In this document: positions 1-6,566 of the stretch, piece by piece | Layout of the letters: each line of letters starts with the position of its first letter | Numbering within the stretch: position 1 is the first letter of the stretch | Assembly: GCA_052389555.1 (NCBI GenBank) | Contig: JBQTHV010000064.1 | Coordinates: 1-7,785, forward strand | Reading direction: 5' to 3' | Length of the DNA: 7,785 bases | DNA from: JABFSM01 sp052389555 | GTDB taxonomy: Bacteria; Gemmatimonadota; Gemmatimonadetes; Gemmatimonadales; GWC2-71-9 | Made by a program: the position numbers and the translations under genes | Notes under the pieces: model-generated | The model's database searches: none | What the model was told of the DNA's origin: nothing | Seen by the model: the letters and a program-made list of their open reading frames with translations, nothing else

Positions 1-77
1 CCGACTACGTCCTTGGGGTGGAGACCGACGCCAACGGCGTCGAGCGCATCGTCGTGTATCGCCTCACCCGAACCTGA
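1..77 (+). CDS. C-terminal end of an unidentified protein (partial)
   Basis: An open frame enters from the left edge (first full codon at 3) and ends at the TGA at 75-77. The visible tail begins DYVLGVETDANG and ends VVYRLTRT, an alternating polar/hydrophobic pattern that suggests a final beta strand. Codons end almost entirely in G or C, as in the genes around it, which supports a real gene. It converges on the serine hydrolase that ends 24 bases further on, and no terminator-like hairpin is visible between them. The tail could be the last strand of a lipocalin-like or beta-sandwich domain, but 24 residues are too few to name a family. Confidence 0.55.
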   Translation, partial: DYVLGVETDANGVERIVVYRLTRT

Positions 78-101
78 AGGCCGGCAGGTCGGGACCGCGG
101 G

Positions 102-1493
102 TTAGGGCTGAGGCTCCCTCTTCAGCACGTAGTGCCCGCCGCCCGTATCGAACCGCAGCTCGGCCGCCGGTCCACTGTCCCCTGCGCGCTTGAACGTTAG
201 ATGGGTATCCCCGCTCCGGAAGGCCCACCCTTCCACCCACTGGATTGGCCGCGCGGCCGCGCCATTGACCGAGAGCGCCATGCCTTGAGGAGTCTGGGTC
301 ACTCCGGCACTCATCACCCGGCCGCGGGAAGGGCCGGAGTACTTCCCTACCAGGACGGCACCGTCACCCGTGAACGCCTTCGCCACCGGTCGAGTCCAGG
401 GAAGGATCGCCCCGGCCAATTCGCTCGCCAGCGCGGAAGGAGAGACCGGCCCCGCGCTATTCATGAGCACGACGACCGCGAGCTCTGCACCGGGATACCA
501 GCTCGCCTGGCTCACGAACCCGGTAATCGCTCCCCCATGACCGATCATGCGGAGACCGCGGGTGTCGGTTCCGACTGCGATGCCCATGCCGTAGCGAAGC
601 GGGGTACCGTCGTTGAGTTTCGACGGGGCCACCATCTCACCATAGGACTTCGGAGGGAGCACGCGCCCGCCGTGCAGTGCCTGGAGCCAAGCGACCATGT
701 CGCCGGCCGTCGAGCAGAGCGAGCCCGCGGAGAACGGCCAGATGTGCACGTTGGTCGGCGCTCGACGTACCTGATTCTGCTGGTACGAGTAACCGTGAGC
801 CCGCCGCTCCACCATTTCGGTACTGTTGCAGTAGCTCGACCGCTTCATGTCGAGGGGCACGAAGATCTTCTTCTCGACGTAGTCCTCATAGCTCATCCCG
901 CTGGCCTTCTCGATCACGTGGCCCAGGAGGAGGAAGGCGGAGTTGTTGTAGATCTGTGCCTCCCCGGGGGCAAAGTCGAACGGATAGCGCGCGACCAGGG
1001 CGAGGGCGGAGTCGCGCGGGAGGGTGCGGACGCTGAGATCGCGGAACTCGGGGATTTCGGTGATCCCCTTGATCCCGGAGGTGTGGTCGAGCAGCCGCCG
1101 CAGCGGAATCGGGTTCCCCCTGGTCGGAAAGGTCGGGAGATACTTGGTAATGTCGTCGTCGAGGCTCAGCTTGCCCTCATAGCGGAGCTGGAGGATGGCC
1201 GCGGCGGTGAACTGCTTGGTGATGGAGCCGATCTCGAACATCGCATCGGCCGTCATCGGGACGTTCCACTCGACGTCGGCTTTGCCGTAGCCCTTCAGGA
1301 GAAGGGTGTCGTTCCCCTTGACAATCGCCACCGCGATCCCGACCGCCCGTCCTTCCTGAACCGGCGCACCGGCCAGGGAGTCGAGTTTCCGGACCAGCGA
1401 GTCCCGCGCGGATTGGGCCAGGGCGGAACCGGCGTGAACGAGGCCGAGACAGGTAGTGAGGACGACAGCGTAAAGCGAACGGGGCCGGACCAT
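102..1493 (-). CDS. Secreted serine hydrolase, beta-lactamase/class C-like (PBP4*/EstB-type) family
   Basis: This 463-residue protein has the fold of class C beta-lactamases, DD-peptidases and EstB-type esterases. Residues 1-26 form a signal peptide (Arg-containing start, hydrophobic core, likely cleavage after ALA before QS), so it should act outside the cytoplasm. The three active-site motifs are present: SITK (S90 nucleophile, K93), YNN (Y182, N184) and HGG (319-321), the last in the IGHGGAITGF setting usual for this family. The core spans about residues 30-365. Residues 370-463 form a separate beta-rich, lipocalin-like C-terminal domain common in soil-bacterial members. The start is fixed by an AAGGAG ribosome site seven bases upstream. 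The substrate cannot be read from sequence: most members of this broad family are esterases or peptidases, not antibiotic resistance enzymes. It is transcribed alone and away from the ankyrin gene. Confidence 0.93.
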   Translation of the reverse strand: MVRPRSLYAVVLTTCLGLVHAGSALAQSARDSLVRKLDSLAGAPVQEGRAVGIAVAIVKGNDTLLLKGYGKADVEWNVPMTADAMFEIGSITKQFTAAAILQLRYEGKLSLDDDITKYLPTFPTRGNPIPLRRLLDHTSGIKGITEIPEFRDLSVRTLPRDSALALVARYPFDFAPGEAQIYNNSAFLLLGHVIEKASGMSYEDYVEKKIFVPLDMKRSSYCNSTEMVERRAHGYSYQQNQVRRAPTNVHIWPFSAGSLCSTAGDMVAWLQALHGGRVLPPKSYGEMVAPSKLNDGTPLRYGMGIAVGTDTRGLRMIGHGGAITGFVSQASWYPGAELAVVVLMNSAGPVSPSALASELAGAILPWTRPVAKAFTGDGAVLVGKYSGPSRGRVMSAGVTQTPQGMALSVNGAAARPIQWVEGWAFRSGDTHLTFKRAGDSGPAAELRFDTGGGHYVLKREPQP

Positions 1494-1500
1494 TGGTGTG

Positions 1501-1506
1501 CTCCTT
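1501..1506 (-). promoter_or_regulatory. Ribosome binding site of the serine hydrolase
   Basis: Read on the minus strand this is AAGGAG, followed by seven bases and the ATG at 1491-1493. It supports that start codon, which also gives a complete signal peptide. Confidence 0.8.
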
Positions 1507-1513
1507 GAATGGT

Positions 1514-1542
1514 CTTCTATGTTACGAAAGACGTGGCGACAA
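1514..1542 (-). promoter_or_regulatory. Weak candidate promoter for the serine hydrolase
   Basis: On the minus strand TTGTCG (1537-1542) and TAGAAG (1514-1519) are separated by 17 bases, each matching four of six sigma-70 consensus positions. Transcription would start close to 1507, leaving a very short leader that begins at the ribosome site. An alternative -10-like TAACAT lies at 1519-1524 but has no -35 at proper spacing. The match is weak. Confidence 0.22.
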
Positions 1543-1573
1543 GGTTTCGGAGAGCCCGCCCTCGACCGGTCGT

Positions 1574-1602
1574 TTGACGCCGCGAGTTCTGCGAATTAGG
1601 AT
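1574..1602 (+). promoter_or_regulatory. Sigma-70-type promoter for the ankyrin gene group
   Basis: TTGACG (1574-1579, five of six consensus bases) and TAGGAT (1597-1602, four of six) are separated by the ideal 17 bases in the divergent spacer. The predicted start of transcription is about 1608-1610, giving a leader of roughly 120 bases before the ankyrin ATG. It is the best promoter match I found in the window and is correctly oriented for the ankyrin, GNAT and PEBP genes. A dyad sits over the predicted start (see 1603-1627). Confidence 0.5.
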
Positions 1603-1627
1603 GGGCGTGCACTCCAGGGTGCACCCC
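1603..1627. promoter_or_regulatory. Dyad/hairpin at the predicted transcription start
   Basis: GTGCAC occurs at 1607-1612 and again at 1619-1624, separated by six bases. The motif is self-complementary, so the pair is both a direct and an inverted repeat. The flanks GGG (1603-1605) and CCC (1625-1627) extend the pairing with one bulged C at 1606. It starts one base after the -10 element, where a repressor site or a 5' leader stem-loop would act. No known regulator is assigned. Confidence 0.35.
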
Positions 1628-1718
1628 GTCCGCGGGAAGGGCCGAGCCCACCTGAGGAAGAGCTGGTCGTCAAGCCATCGATCTTCTTTCAGCCCGACGT
1701 GCGGACCCGGGCGCACTG

Positions 1719-1725
1719 AAAGGAG
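1719..1725 (+). promoter_or_regulatory. Strong ribosome binding site of the ankyrin gene
   Basis: AAAGGAG is followed by five bases and the ATG at 1731. It is the best Shine-Dalgarno sequence on the plus strand here and fixes the ankyrin start. The genes just downstream lack anything comparable. Confidence 0.85.
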
Positions 1726-1730
1726 ATCTC

Positions 1731-3614
1731 ATGCTCCCCGACCGGCCCTCCCTCGAGCAGCTCCGCAAGCAAGCCAAAGATCTGCTGCGCGACGCGCGCC
1801 GGGGAGACCCGAGCGCGCTCGCGCGCATCTCAACCGTCAAGCGCATCGCCCCCGATGCCCGACTCCTGCTCGCGCACGCGCAGCTCGCCATCGCGCGCGA
1901 GTATGGCTTTCCCAGCTGGCCCAAGCTGGCCCAGCAGGTCACGGCCGTGACGGGCGGCGGCTTTGTCCTGAGCCCACTCATTCGGCCGGTAGAGTTCTCG
2001 CCTGGTCGCCGCTGGATGCTGCCCGATGGATCCCAACTGGCCACCGACGACGTCTTCGCCATGTTCGTGGCGGCACGCGATGGCGACCTGGCGACCCTCA
2101 AAGGACTGGTCACCCGCATCCCTTCGCTGGCCACGGTTGAGTACAACTACACCCCGCCGATCCACTTCGCGGTGCGCGAAGGGCACCGCGACATCACCGA
2201 GTTTCTCCTCGATCGCGGCGCGGACCTGGGGTACCGCAGCTATCCGTTCCAGGAATCGCTGCTCACGTTCGCGGAGGACCGCGGCCACCACGACGTCGCC
2301 GACCTGCTGCGTCGGCAGCTCTCGCGCCGATTCGCGCTAGCGCCCGGAATGCAGGCCATCCTCGCGGCGGCGGCGAAGGGCGACCTGGCAGCGGTCGAGG
2401 CTGAGCTAACCCGCAACCCGTCGCTCGCCCGCGCCAGCGACGAAACCGGCGATACCCCGCTCCACCAGGCGGCCCGGAACGGACACCTGCCCGTCGTTCG
2501 AGCGTTGCTCGCTGCGGGCGCGACCATGGACGCGGTGCGCGGCGACGGGTACCGGCCGGTGCATTGCGCCATGATGCCGAACTGGTTCGCCCAGGTCGAG
2601 CTCGGCGTACGCGAGGAGATCGCGAACCTGCTGCTGGGACATGGGGCGCGCCATACCGTCTTCATCGCCGCGATGCGCGGAGACGAGCAGTTCGTGCGCG
2701 AGGCGCTCGCGCGCGACCGATCGCTCGCGAATTTCGAGGATACCTGCCATCACCGGGTGCTCTCGGCGGCGGTGCGCCGCGGCGATGTCGCCATGGCCCG
2801 GCTGCTCCTCGAGCACGGCGCCGATCCGAACCTCCCCGAGGAGGGAGCGCCGCGCGGGTTGTCACTCTGGATCGCCGTGCATGACCGCCAGCGCGACCTC
2901 GTGCGCTTGCTACTCGCGCACGGCGCGGACCCGAATGCGGAGGTTGATTCGAGCGGCACCCCCATGCTGATGGCGAAGCGTGACCCCGAGCTGTTGGAGT
3001 TGCTCCGCCGGCACGGCGGCCACGAGCAGAACTCGGACCGCGACCACGTCGGACGGCTGGTAGAGGAAGGAAAGCTCGATGAAGCGGAGCGACTGCTTCG
3101 GGCCAACCCGCAGTGGATCCACGACGACGAAGCCGGCTGGGGGGACGGCATTCTTGCCGGCCCCGCGCACGACGGTCGTCACGATGTGATCGCCATGCTC
3201 ATGCGACTCGGCGCCCGGGTGCCGCCCGTCTCGAAGTGGGCGCCGTACTACTACTTCAAGCACGAGGCGACGGCGGCGTTTCTGCTGGACCACGGGATGG
3301 ATCCCAACCACAAGAACTGGCACCGGTTCACGTTGCTCCACCACATGGCCGCCGAAGGCGAGATCGGCAAGGCGCAATTGCTCCTCGATCACGGCGCGGA
3401 CATGGAGTTCATTGACGACGAGTACCGTTCCACTCCACTCGGCGTGGCCGCGCGGTTCGGCCGGAGCGCACTGGTCGAGCTGCTGCTCGAGCGCGGCGCG
3501 GACCCGAACGCGGCCGGGGCAGCGTGGTCGGCGCCACTCATCTGGGCCGAGAAAAAGGGACACCGCTCCATCGCGGACACGTTGCGCTCGGCGGGCGCGG
3601 AGAGTTCTCCGTGA
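1731..3614 (+). CDS. Large ankyrin-repeat protein with a conserved N-terminal helical module
   Basis: This 627-residue protein is mostly ankyrin repeats, helix-turn-helix units that mediate protein binding. There is no signal peptide or membrane segment, so it is probably cytoplasmic. Residues 1-70 form a charged helical module (LEQLRKQAKDLLR near 8-20; AREYGFPSWPKL near 55-66) seen in front of ankyrin repeats in other soil bacteria. From about 109 to 623 I count roughly 15 repeats. The clearest carry the consensus xLLLxHGADPN, at 241-264, 343-367, 377-402, 533-557 and 567-593. Repeats near 139-197 and 280-305 are irregular, with longer loops. No catalytic domain is present, so a scaffold or binding role is inferred and the partner is unknown. 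The strong ribosome site and upstream promoter make it the likely first gene of a group continuing into the GNAT and PEBP genes. Confidence 0.93.
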   Translation: MLPDRPSLEQLRKQAKDLLRDARRGDPSALARISTVKRIAPDARLLLAHAQLAIAREYGFPSWPKLAQQVTAVTGGGFVLSPLIRPVEFSPGRRWMLPDGSQLATDDVFAMFVAARDGDLATLKGLVTRIPSLATVEYNYTPPIHFAVREGHRDITEFLLDRGADLGYRSYPFQESLLTFAEDRGHHDVADLLRRQLSRRFALAPGMQAILAAAAKGDLAAVEAELTRNPSLARASDETGDTPLHQAARNGHLPVVRALLAAGATMDAVRGDGYRPVHCAMMPNWFAQVELGVREEIANLLLGHGARHTVFIAAMRGDEQFVREALARDRSLANFEDTCHHRVLSAAVRRGDVAMARLLLEHGADPNLPEEGAPRGLSLWIAVHDRQRDLVRLLLAHGADPNAEVDSSGTPMLMAKRDPELLELLRRHGGHEQNSDRDHVGRLVEEGKLDEAERLLRANPQWIHDDEAGWGDGILAGPAHDGRHDVIAMLMRLGARVPPVSKWAPYYYFKHEATAAFLLDHGMDPNHKNWHRFTLLHHMAAEGEIGKAQLLLDHGADMEFIDDEYRSTPLGVAARFGRSALVELLLERGADPNAAGAAWSAPLIWAEKKGHRSIADTLRSAGAESSP

Positions 3615-3633
3615 AGCATGCCTGCGGTGCGCT

Positions 3634-4146
3634 ATGCGCTTGACCTTCACCGAGGCTGGTGCCTCCGACGCTGCGGCAATCGCGGCGCTGCGCAATGCCG
3701 CCGCCGACCAGCTCACCGCCCGCTTTGGCAAGGGACACTGGTCGGGGCACGTCACCGAGCGCGGGGTCGAGAGCTCGATGGGGGGGACCAAAGTGATCGT
3801 CGGCCGCGCCGGCAAGCGCCTGGTTGCCACGGCCTGCCTCGGAACCAGGAAGCCCTGGGTCATTGACGTCACCTACTTCACGCCCTGCGATTGCCCACTC
3901 TACCTCACCGACATGGCGGTGGCACCGGAATGCCAGGGCAAGGGCATCGGTCGCCGCTGTCTGGCCGAGGTGATCCGGCAGGCCAGGCGATGGCCTGGCG
4001 ACGCGATCCGGCTCGATGCGTATGAGGGACCCGCTGGAGCTGGCGCCTTCTATGCGAGCTGCGGATTCGTCGAGCGAGGCCATGTCGTCTATCGGGGGAC
4101 CCCCCACGGGTACTATGAGCTCCTGCTCCCTCGCCGGCCAGAGTAA
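3634..4146 (+). CDS. GNAT family N-acetyltransferase
   Basis: The 170-residue product is a single GNAT domain of usual length, which moves an acetyl group from acetyl-CoA to an amine. Motif A is clear: strand LYLTDMAVAPE (89-99), then the pyrophosphate-binding loop QGKGIGRR (101-108) and its helix. Motif B follows as AGAFYASCGFVERG (135-149), with the typical Tyr in GAFY and the CGF turn. The C-terminus (VVYRGTPHGYYELLL) is a last strand. The substrate is not predictable. The ATG at 3634 gives an N-terminus that starts directly with the first GNAT strand (MRLTFTEA). It has no clear ribosome site and lies 19 bases after the ankyrin stop, so translation may depend on coupling. An ATG at 3618 is out of frame. 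It is probably co-transcribed with the ankyrin and PEBP genes. Confidence 0.92.
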   Translation: MRLTFTEAGASDAAAIAALRNAAADQLTARFGKGHWSGHVTERGVESSMGGTKVIVGRAGKRLVATACLGTRKPWVIDVTYFTPCDCPLYLTDMAVAPECQGKGIGRRCLAEVIRQARRWPGDAIRLDAYEGPAGAGAFYASCGFVERGHVVYRGTPHGYYELLLPRRPE

Positions 4147-4155
4147 ATTCCCCCA

Positions 4156-4626
4156 ATGACTCTTCGACTCACCTCCCCCGCCTTCTCCCATAATGGAGAA
4201 ATCCCCAGGAAGTACACCTGTGATGGCGAAGACCTCTCGCCGCCGCTCGAGTGGACCGGCATGCCCGGAGAAGCCCGGAGCCTCGCCTTGATCGTCGATG
4301 ACCCGGACGCTCCCGATCCCAAGGCTCCCAAGACGATCTGGGTACACTGGGTACTCTACAACATTCCCCCGAGCGCCACCGGACTGTCCGAGGCCGTCGC
4401 CGATCTCCCGCAGGGGACGATGGAAGGACTGAATGACTGGAAGCGCACCGGCTATGGCGGCCCCTGCCCTCCCATCGGGCGGCACCGCTACTTCCACAAG
4501 CTCTATGCGCTGCGCGAAAAGCTGCCGGACCTGGGACGGCCGACCAAGGCCCAACTCGAGCGCGCCATGCAGGGAAAGATCCTGGAACAGACCGAGTTAA
4601 TGGGAACCTACCAGCGATCCCGCTGA
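4156..4626 (+). CDS. YbhB/YbcL family Raf kinase inhibitor-like (PEBP) protein
   Basis: This 156-residue protein belongs to the phosphatidylethanolamine-binding protein family, in its bacterial YbhB/YbcL branch. Signature segments appear in order: DGEDLSPPLEW (23-33), DDPDAP (48-53), VHWVLYNIP (63-71), YGGPCPP (100-106) and HRYFHKLYAL (110-119). These line the anion-binding pocket of the fold. Length is normal and the protein is complete. There is no signal peptide, so it is cytoplasmic, like YbhB. The biochemical role of bacterial members is poorly defined; the name comes from the eukaryotic homologue and does not imply kinase regulation here. It starts nine bases after the GNAT stop without a good ribosome site, which implies one transcript. 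Its stop codon lies inside a 12-base palindrome. Confidence 0.94.
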   Translation: MTLRLTSPAFSHNGEIPRKYTCDGEDLSPPLEWTGMPGEARSLALIVDDPDAPDPKAPKTIWVHWVLYNIPPSATGLSEAVADLPQGTMEGLNDWKRTGYGGPCPPIGRHRYFHKLYALREKLPDLGRPTKAQLERAMQGKILEQTELMGTYQRSR

Positions 4627-4635
4627 ACCGGTTCA
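4624..4635. promoter_or_regulatory. Perfect 12-base palindrome at the PEBP stop codon
   Basis: TGAACCGGTTCA is fully self-complementary and its first three bases are the PEBP stop. The half-site GGTTCA recurs at 4659-4664 inside GGGTTCA, and AACCC (4637-4641) can pair with GGGTT (4658-4662) across a 16-base loop. The group lies in the 78-base gap before the first methyltransferase. It could be an operator for that gene or a weak stem-loop. There is no T-run, so it is not a standard intrinsic terminator. Confidence 0.3.
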
Positions 4636-4704
4636 TAACCCGCATCTGGATCCGCTTGGGTTCAATGCCATTCCCTCGTGCACCGGGGATCGCGCGTTTC
4701 AGTG

Positions 4705-5505
4705 ATGAACCCGTCCCAGAAACTGGCCGATGAGTACTCCCAGCTAGCCGAGTCCTACACTCGCTACTGGGCTCCCGTGATCCATCCGATGGCTGCGCCG
4801 TTGTTCGAGGCCATGCCGCTCGAGCGGAGTAGCTGCATTCTTGACGTAGGGGCCGGCACGGGCGCCTTGTGGTCCCTCGTCCAGGAGCGCGCGCCGGGTG
4901 CGAGGATCTTCGGGGTGGATCGCGCCCATGGGATGCTGCGTGCCGGCGGGAAGCGCCTGCGGGGCCGGACCGCGGTGATGGACGCAGAGCGCTTGGGTCT
5001 CCGGCTCAGGCAGTTCGATACGGCGTTCCTGGTGTTCGTGCTCTTTCACCTTCCCGATCCGGTCAATGCCCTCCGCGAGATTGCCGCAGCCTTGAAACCG
5101 GACGGCCAGCTCGGCGTCGTGGTGTGGGGCGAGGATCCCGGCTTGCCGGGAGTTCAGATCTGGACCGAGGAGCTCGATCGAGCCCAGGCGCTGCCGGACC
5201 CTCGCGACCCTGCCGTGATGCGTCAGTCCTCGATGGACACCCCGGAGAAACTGGCTGGCTTGCTTCAGAGCGCAGCCCTCGTGCCGCTCCGGGTTTGGAG
5301 CCGTCGATTCGCCCACGCCTGGACCGTCGAGAACCTCCTCGCCACCCAGTCCCACTGTGGCCTTCCGTCGCGCCGGTTGGGCGGTTTGTCTCTGGAAGCC
5401 CGGCGCGCCTGCCTCGACCGCGTGCGCGCCCGATTCGGACGCCTCACCACGAACCAGCTGGTCTATCGAGCCGAAGTCATCTATGCGATCGCCCGGGTCA
5501 CCTAA
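4705..5505 (+). CDS. Class I SAM-dependent methyltransferase (Methyltransf_11-like)
   Basis: The 266-residue product has the Rossmann-like fold that binds S-adenosylmethionine. After an N-terminal helix region (LADEYSQLAESYTRYW, 7-22) comes motif I, ILDVGAGTG (45-53). The acidic end of strand 2 is GVDRAHGML (70-78), the post-motif MDAERLGL is at 92-99, and a motif IV-like strand FDTAFLVFVLFHLPDP is at 104-119. The LKPDGQLGVVVWG segment (130-142) is typical of small-molecule methyltransferases. The C-terminal third is helical and may form a substrate cap. I chose ATG 4705 because the conserved part begins just after it. In-frame GTG codons at 4678 and 4702 are possible earlier starts, and none has a clear ribosome site. 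The substrate is unknown. The next methyltransferase begins seven bases after the stop. Confidence 0.9.
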   Translation: MNPSQKLADEYSQLAESYTRYWAPVIHPMAAPLFEAMPLERSSCILDVGAGTGALWSLVQERAPGARIFGVDRAHGMLRAGGKRLRGRTAVMDAERLGLRLRQFDTAFLVFVLFHLPDPVNALREIAAALKPDGQLGVVVWGEDPGLPGVQIWTEELDRAQALPDPRDPAVMRQSSMDTPEKLAGLLQSAALVPLRVWSRRFAHAWTVENLLATQSHCGLPSRRLGGLSLEARRACLDRVRARFGRLTTNQLVYRAEVIYAIARVT

Positions 5506-5512
5506 CCCGCAA

Positions 5513-6142
5513 ATGCCGGCGCGCGATCCCTCGCACGGGTATGAAGCCCGAGCGGACCAGTTCATGGCCGGGCGCACTCATTCACAGGTCGGCGCGACCG
5601 TCGTTCGCGAATGGGCCCGCCGCCTTCCCCCCGGCAGCGCCGTCCTCGACCTCGGTTGCGGCCCCGGCGTGCCGATCGCCCAGGTCCTGATCGACGCGGG
5701 GCTGGCGGTGCACGCGATCGATGCGTCCCCCGCCATGATCGCGGCGTTTCGCAAGCGGTTCCCCGGGGTTCCCAGCGAATGCAACGCCGTCGAGAAATCC
5801 GCGTTCTTCGGCAAGCGCTTCGAGGGGGTGGTTGCCTGGGGGCTAATGTTCCTGCTTCCCCCGGGGGCCCAAGCCCGGCTGATCAGAAAAGTGGCGCGGG
5901 CCTTGAAGCCGGACGGCAGATTCCTCTACACTTCGCCGAGCCTGCGATGCGAGTGGCGCGACAACCTCACCGGCACGCGATCGGTGTCGCTCGGCTCGGA
6001 TCGGTACCGAACCATCCTGGCGGCCGCGGGTCTGCACCTGCTCGGTGAACAGGACGATGAGGGACGGAACCACTACTACTTCACCGTCAAGCCCGAACCG
6101 GGGCCATCCGGTAGTGGGCCATCTACGCGCTGTATCCGGTAG
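5513..6142 (+). CDS. Second class I SAM-dependent methyltransferase
   Basis: This is a 209-residue methyltransferase of a different subfamily from its upstream neighbour. It opens with HGYEARADQFMAGRT (8-22). SAM-binding motif I is VLDLGCGPGVP (44-54), the strand 2 acid is HAIDASPAM (67-75), and motif IV is the unusual VVAWGLMFLLPP (106-117). ALKPDGRFLYTSP (130-142) follows. NHYYFTV (186-192) is the usual end of such proteins. The last 15 or so residues (EPGPSGSGPSTRCIR) look like an added tail over short DNA repeats. Spacing of seven bases and the absence of a ribosome site suggest co-transcription and translational coupling with the first methyltransferase. The methyl acceptor cannot be predicted; the compact size favours a small molecule. 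Confidence 0.9.
   Translation: MPARDPSHGYEARADQFMAGRTHSQVGATVVREWARRLPPGSAVLDLGCGPGVPIAQVLIDAGLAVHAIDASPAMIAAFRKRFPGVPSECNAVEKSAFFGKRFEGVVAWGLMFLLPPGAQARLIRKVARALKPDGRFLYTSPSLRCEWRDNLTGTRSVSLGSDRYRTILAAAGLHLLGEQDDEGRNHYYFTVKPEPGPSGSGPSTRCIR
6106..6142 (+). repeat. Short direct repeats at the end of the second methyltransferase
   Basis: ATCCGGTAG occurs at 6106-6114 and 6134-6142, where the second copy supplies the stop codon. GGGCCATC occurs just before and within the interval (6101-6108 and 6116-6123). The repeats coincide with the non-conserved C-terminal tail and may reflect a small local duplication. Confidence 0.4.
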
Positions 6143-6213
6143 CCTCTTGAACCCCAGCCCAAACCCGGCTGTCCCAGGATGGTGCCTATGAACGTCCTCA
6201 CGCGAAGCTTCTG

Positions 6214-6447
6214 ATGCTCCGGGGACTCCTGCTGATGTTGCTTGCGTTTGCCGCAGGCAGCCCGAGCCCGACCCCCTCCCTCGCGCAGCCAGCCGGGGAA
6301 CCCGACCCCCTCGCCCACGACCAGGTCAACGGCCCTCTCGGCCGACAGCTCGATGTGCAGCTCGCCCGCTTCGCCGACTGCTTCACTCACGTTATCCGAC
6401 GGCCGCCGCCTCTCGCTCCAGCCAATCGCCCCGTAGCGGGAGCCTAG
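6214..6447 (+). CDS. Possible small exported protein (low confidence)
   Basis: A 77-codon frame in the long gap after the methyltransferases. Its N-terminus looks like a signal peptide (hydrophobic MLRGLLLMLLAFAAG, then a possible cleavage site after SLAQ near residue 25). The remainder, including GRQLDVQLARFADCFTHVI, is short and matches no family I know. Codons end mostly in G or C, but the antisense strand reads open here too, so codon bias does not settle it. No convincing ribosome site precedes the ATG. It may be a chance frame in GC-rich DNA, or the remnant of a larger gene. Confidence 0.22.
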   Translation: MLRGLLLMLLAFAAGSPSPTPSLAQPAGEPDPLAHDQVNGPLGRQLDVQLARFADCFTHVIRRPPPLAPANRPVAGA

Positions 6448-6566
6448 CTCGATCCTGCAACCGCGAGCACGACGGTGGACCGATTCGACGTGCGGGAAGG
6501 CGAGTGGGGCAGCTCCTGATGCCGTCAGGTGCGCGGCCGCTAGGTTTTGGCGATGGCACTGCGTAC

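Noticed and set aside
102..1493. Reading the serine hydrolase as an antibiotic-resistance beta-lactamase
   Set aside because: The motifs fit the whole class C-like superfamily, most of which are esterases or peptidases; nothing in the sequence specifically indicates beta-lactam hydrolysis.
201..1508. A long plus-strand open frame across the serine hydrolase
   Set aside because: It lies opposite a gene with a signal peptide, all three catalytic motifs and a strong ribosome site; its own translation is rich in Arg, Gly and His and shows no motif. This is typical antisense openness in GC-rich DNA.
2910..3872. A long minus-strand open frame across the ankyrin 3' end and GNAT start
   Set aside because: It is antisense to two clear genes and shows no family motif.
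3538..4554. A minus-strand frame of about 340 codons across GNAT and PEBP
   Set aside because: It covers two well-recognised genes on the other strand and its translation has no recognisable domain.
4744..5577. A minus-strand frame across the first methyltransferase
   Set aside because: The opposite strand carries SAM-binding motifs in the right order; this frame has none.
6155..6171. Possible terminator hairpin CAGCC/GGCTG after the second methyltransferase
   Set aside because: The stem has only five pairs with a seven-base loop, and no T-run follows, so I cannot support a terminator call.
6076..6390. A minus-strand frame of about 104 codons in the gap before the VOC genes
   Set aside because: It has no ribosome site, overlaps the end of the second methyltransferase and shows no motif. 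It shares codon boundaries with the plus-strand frame there, so its openness is explained by composition.
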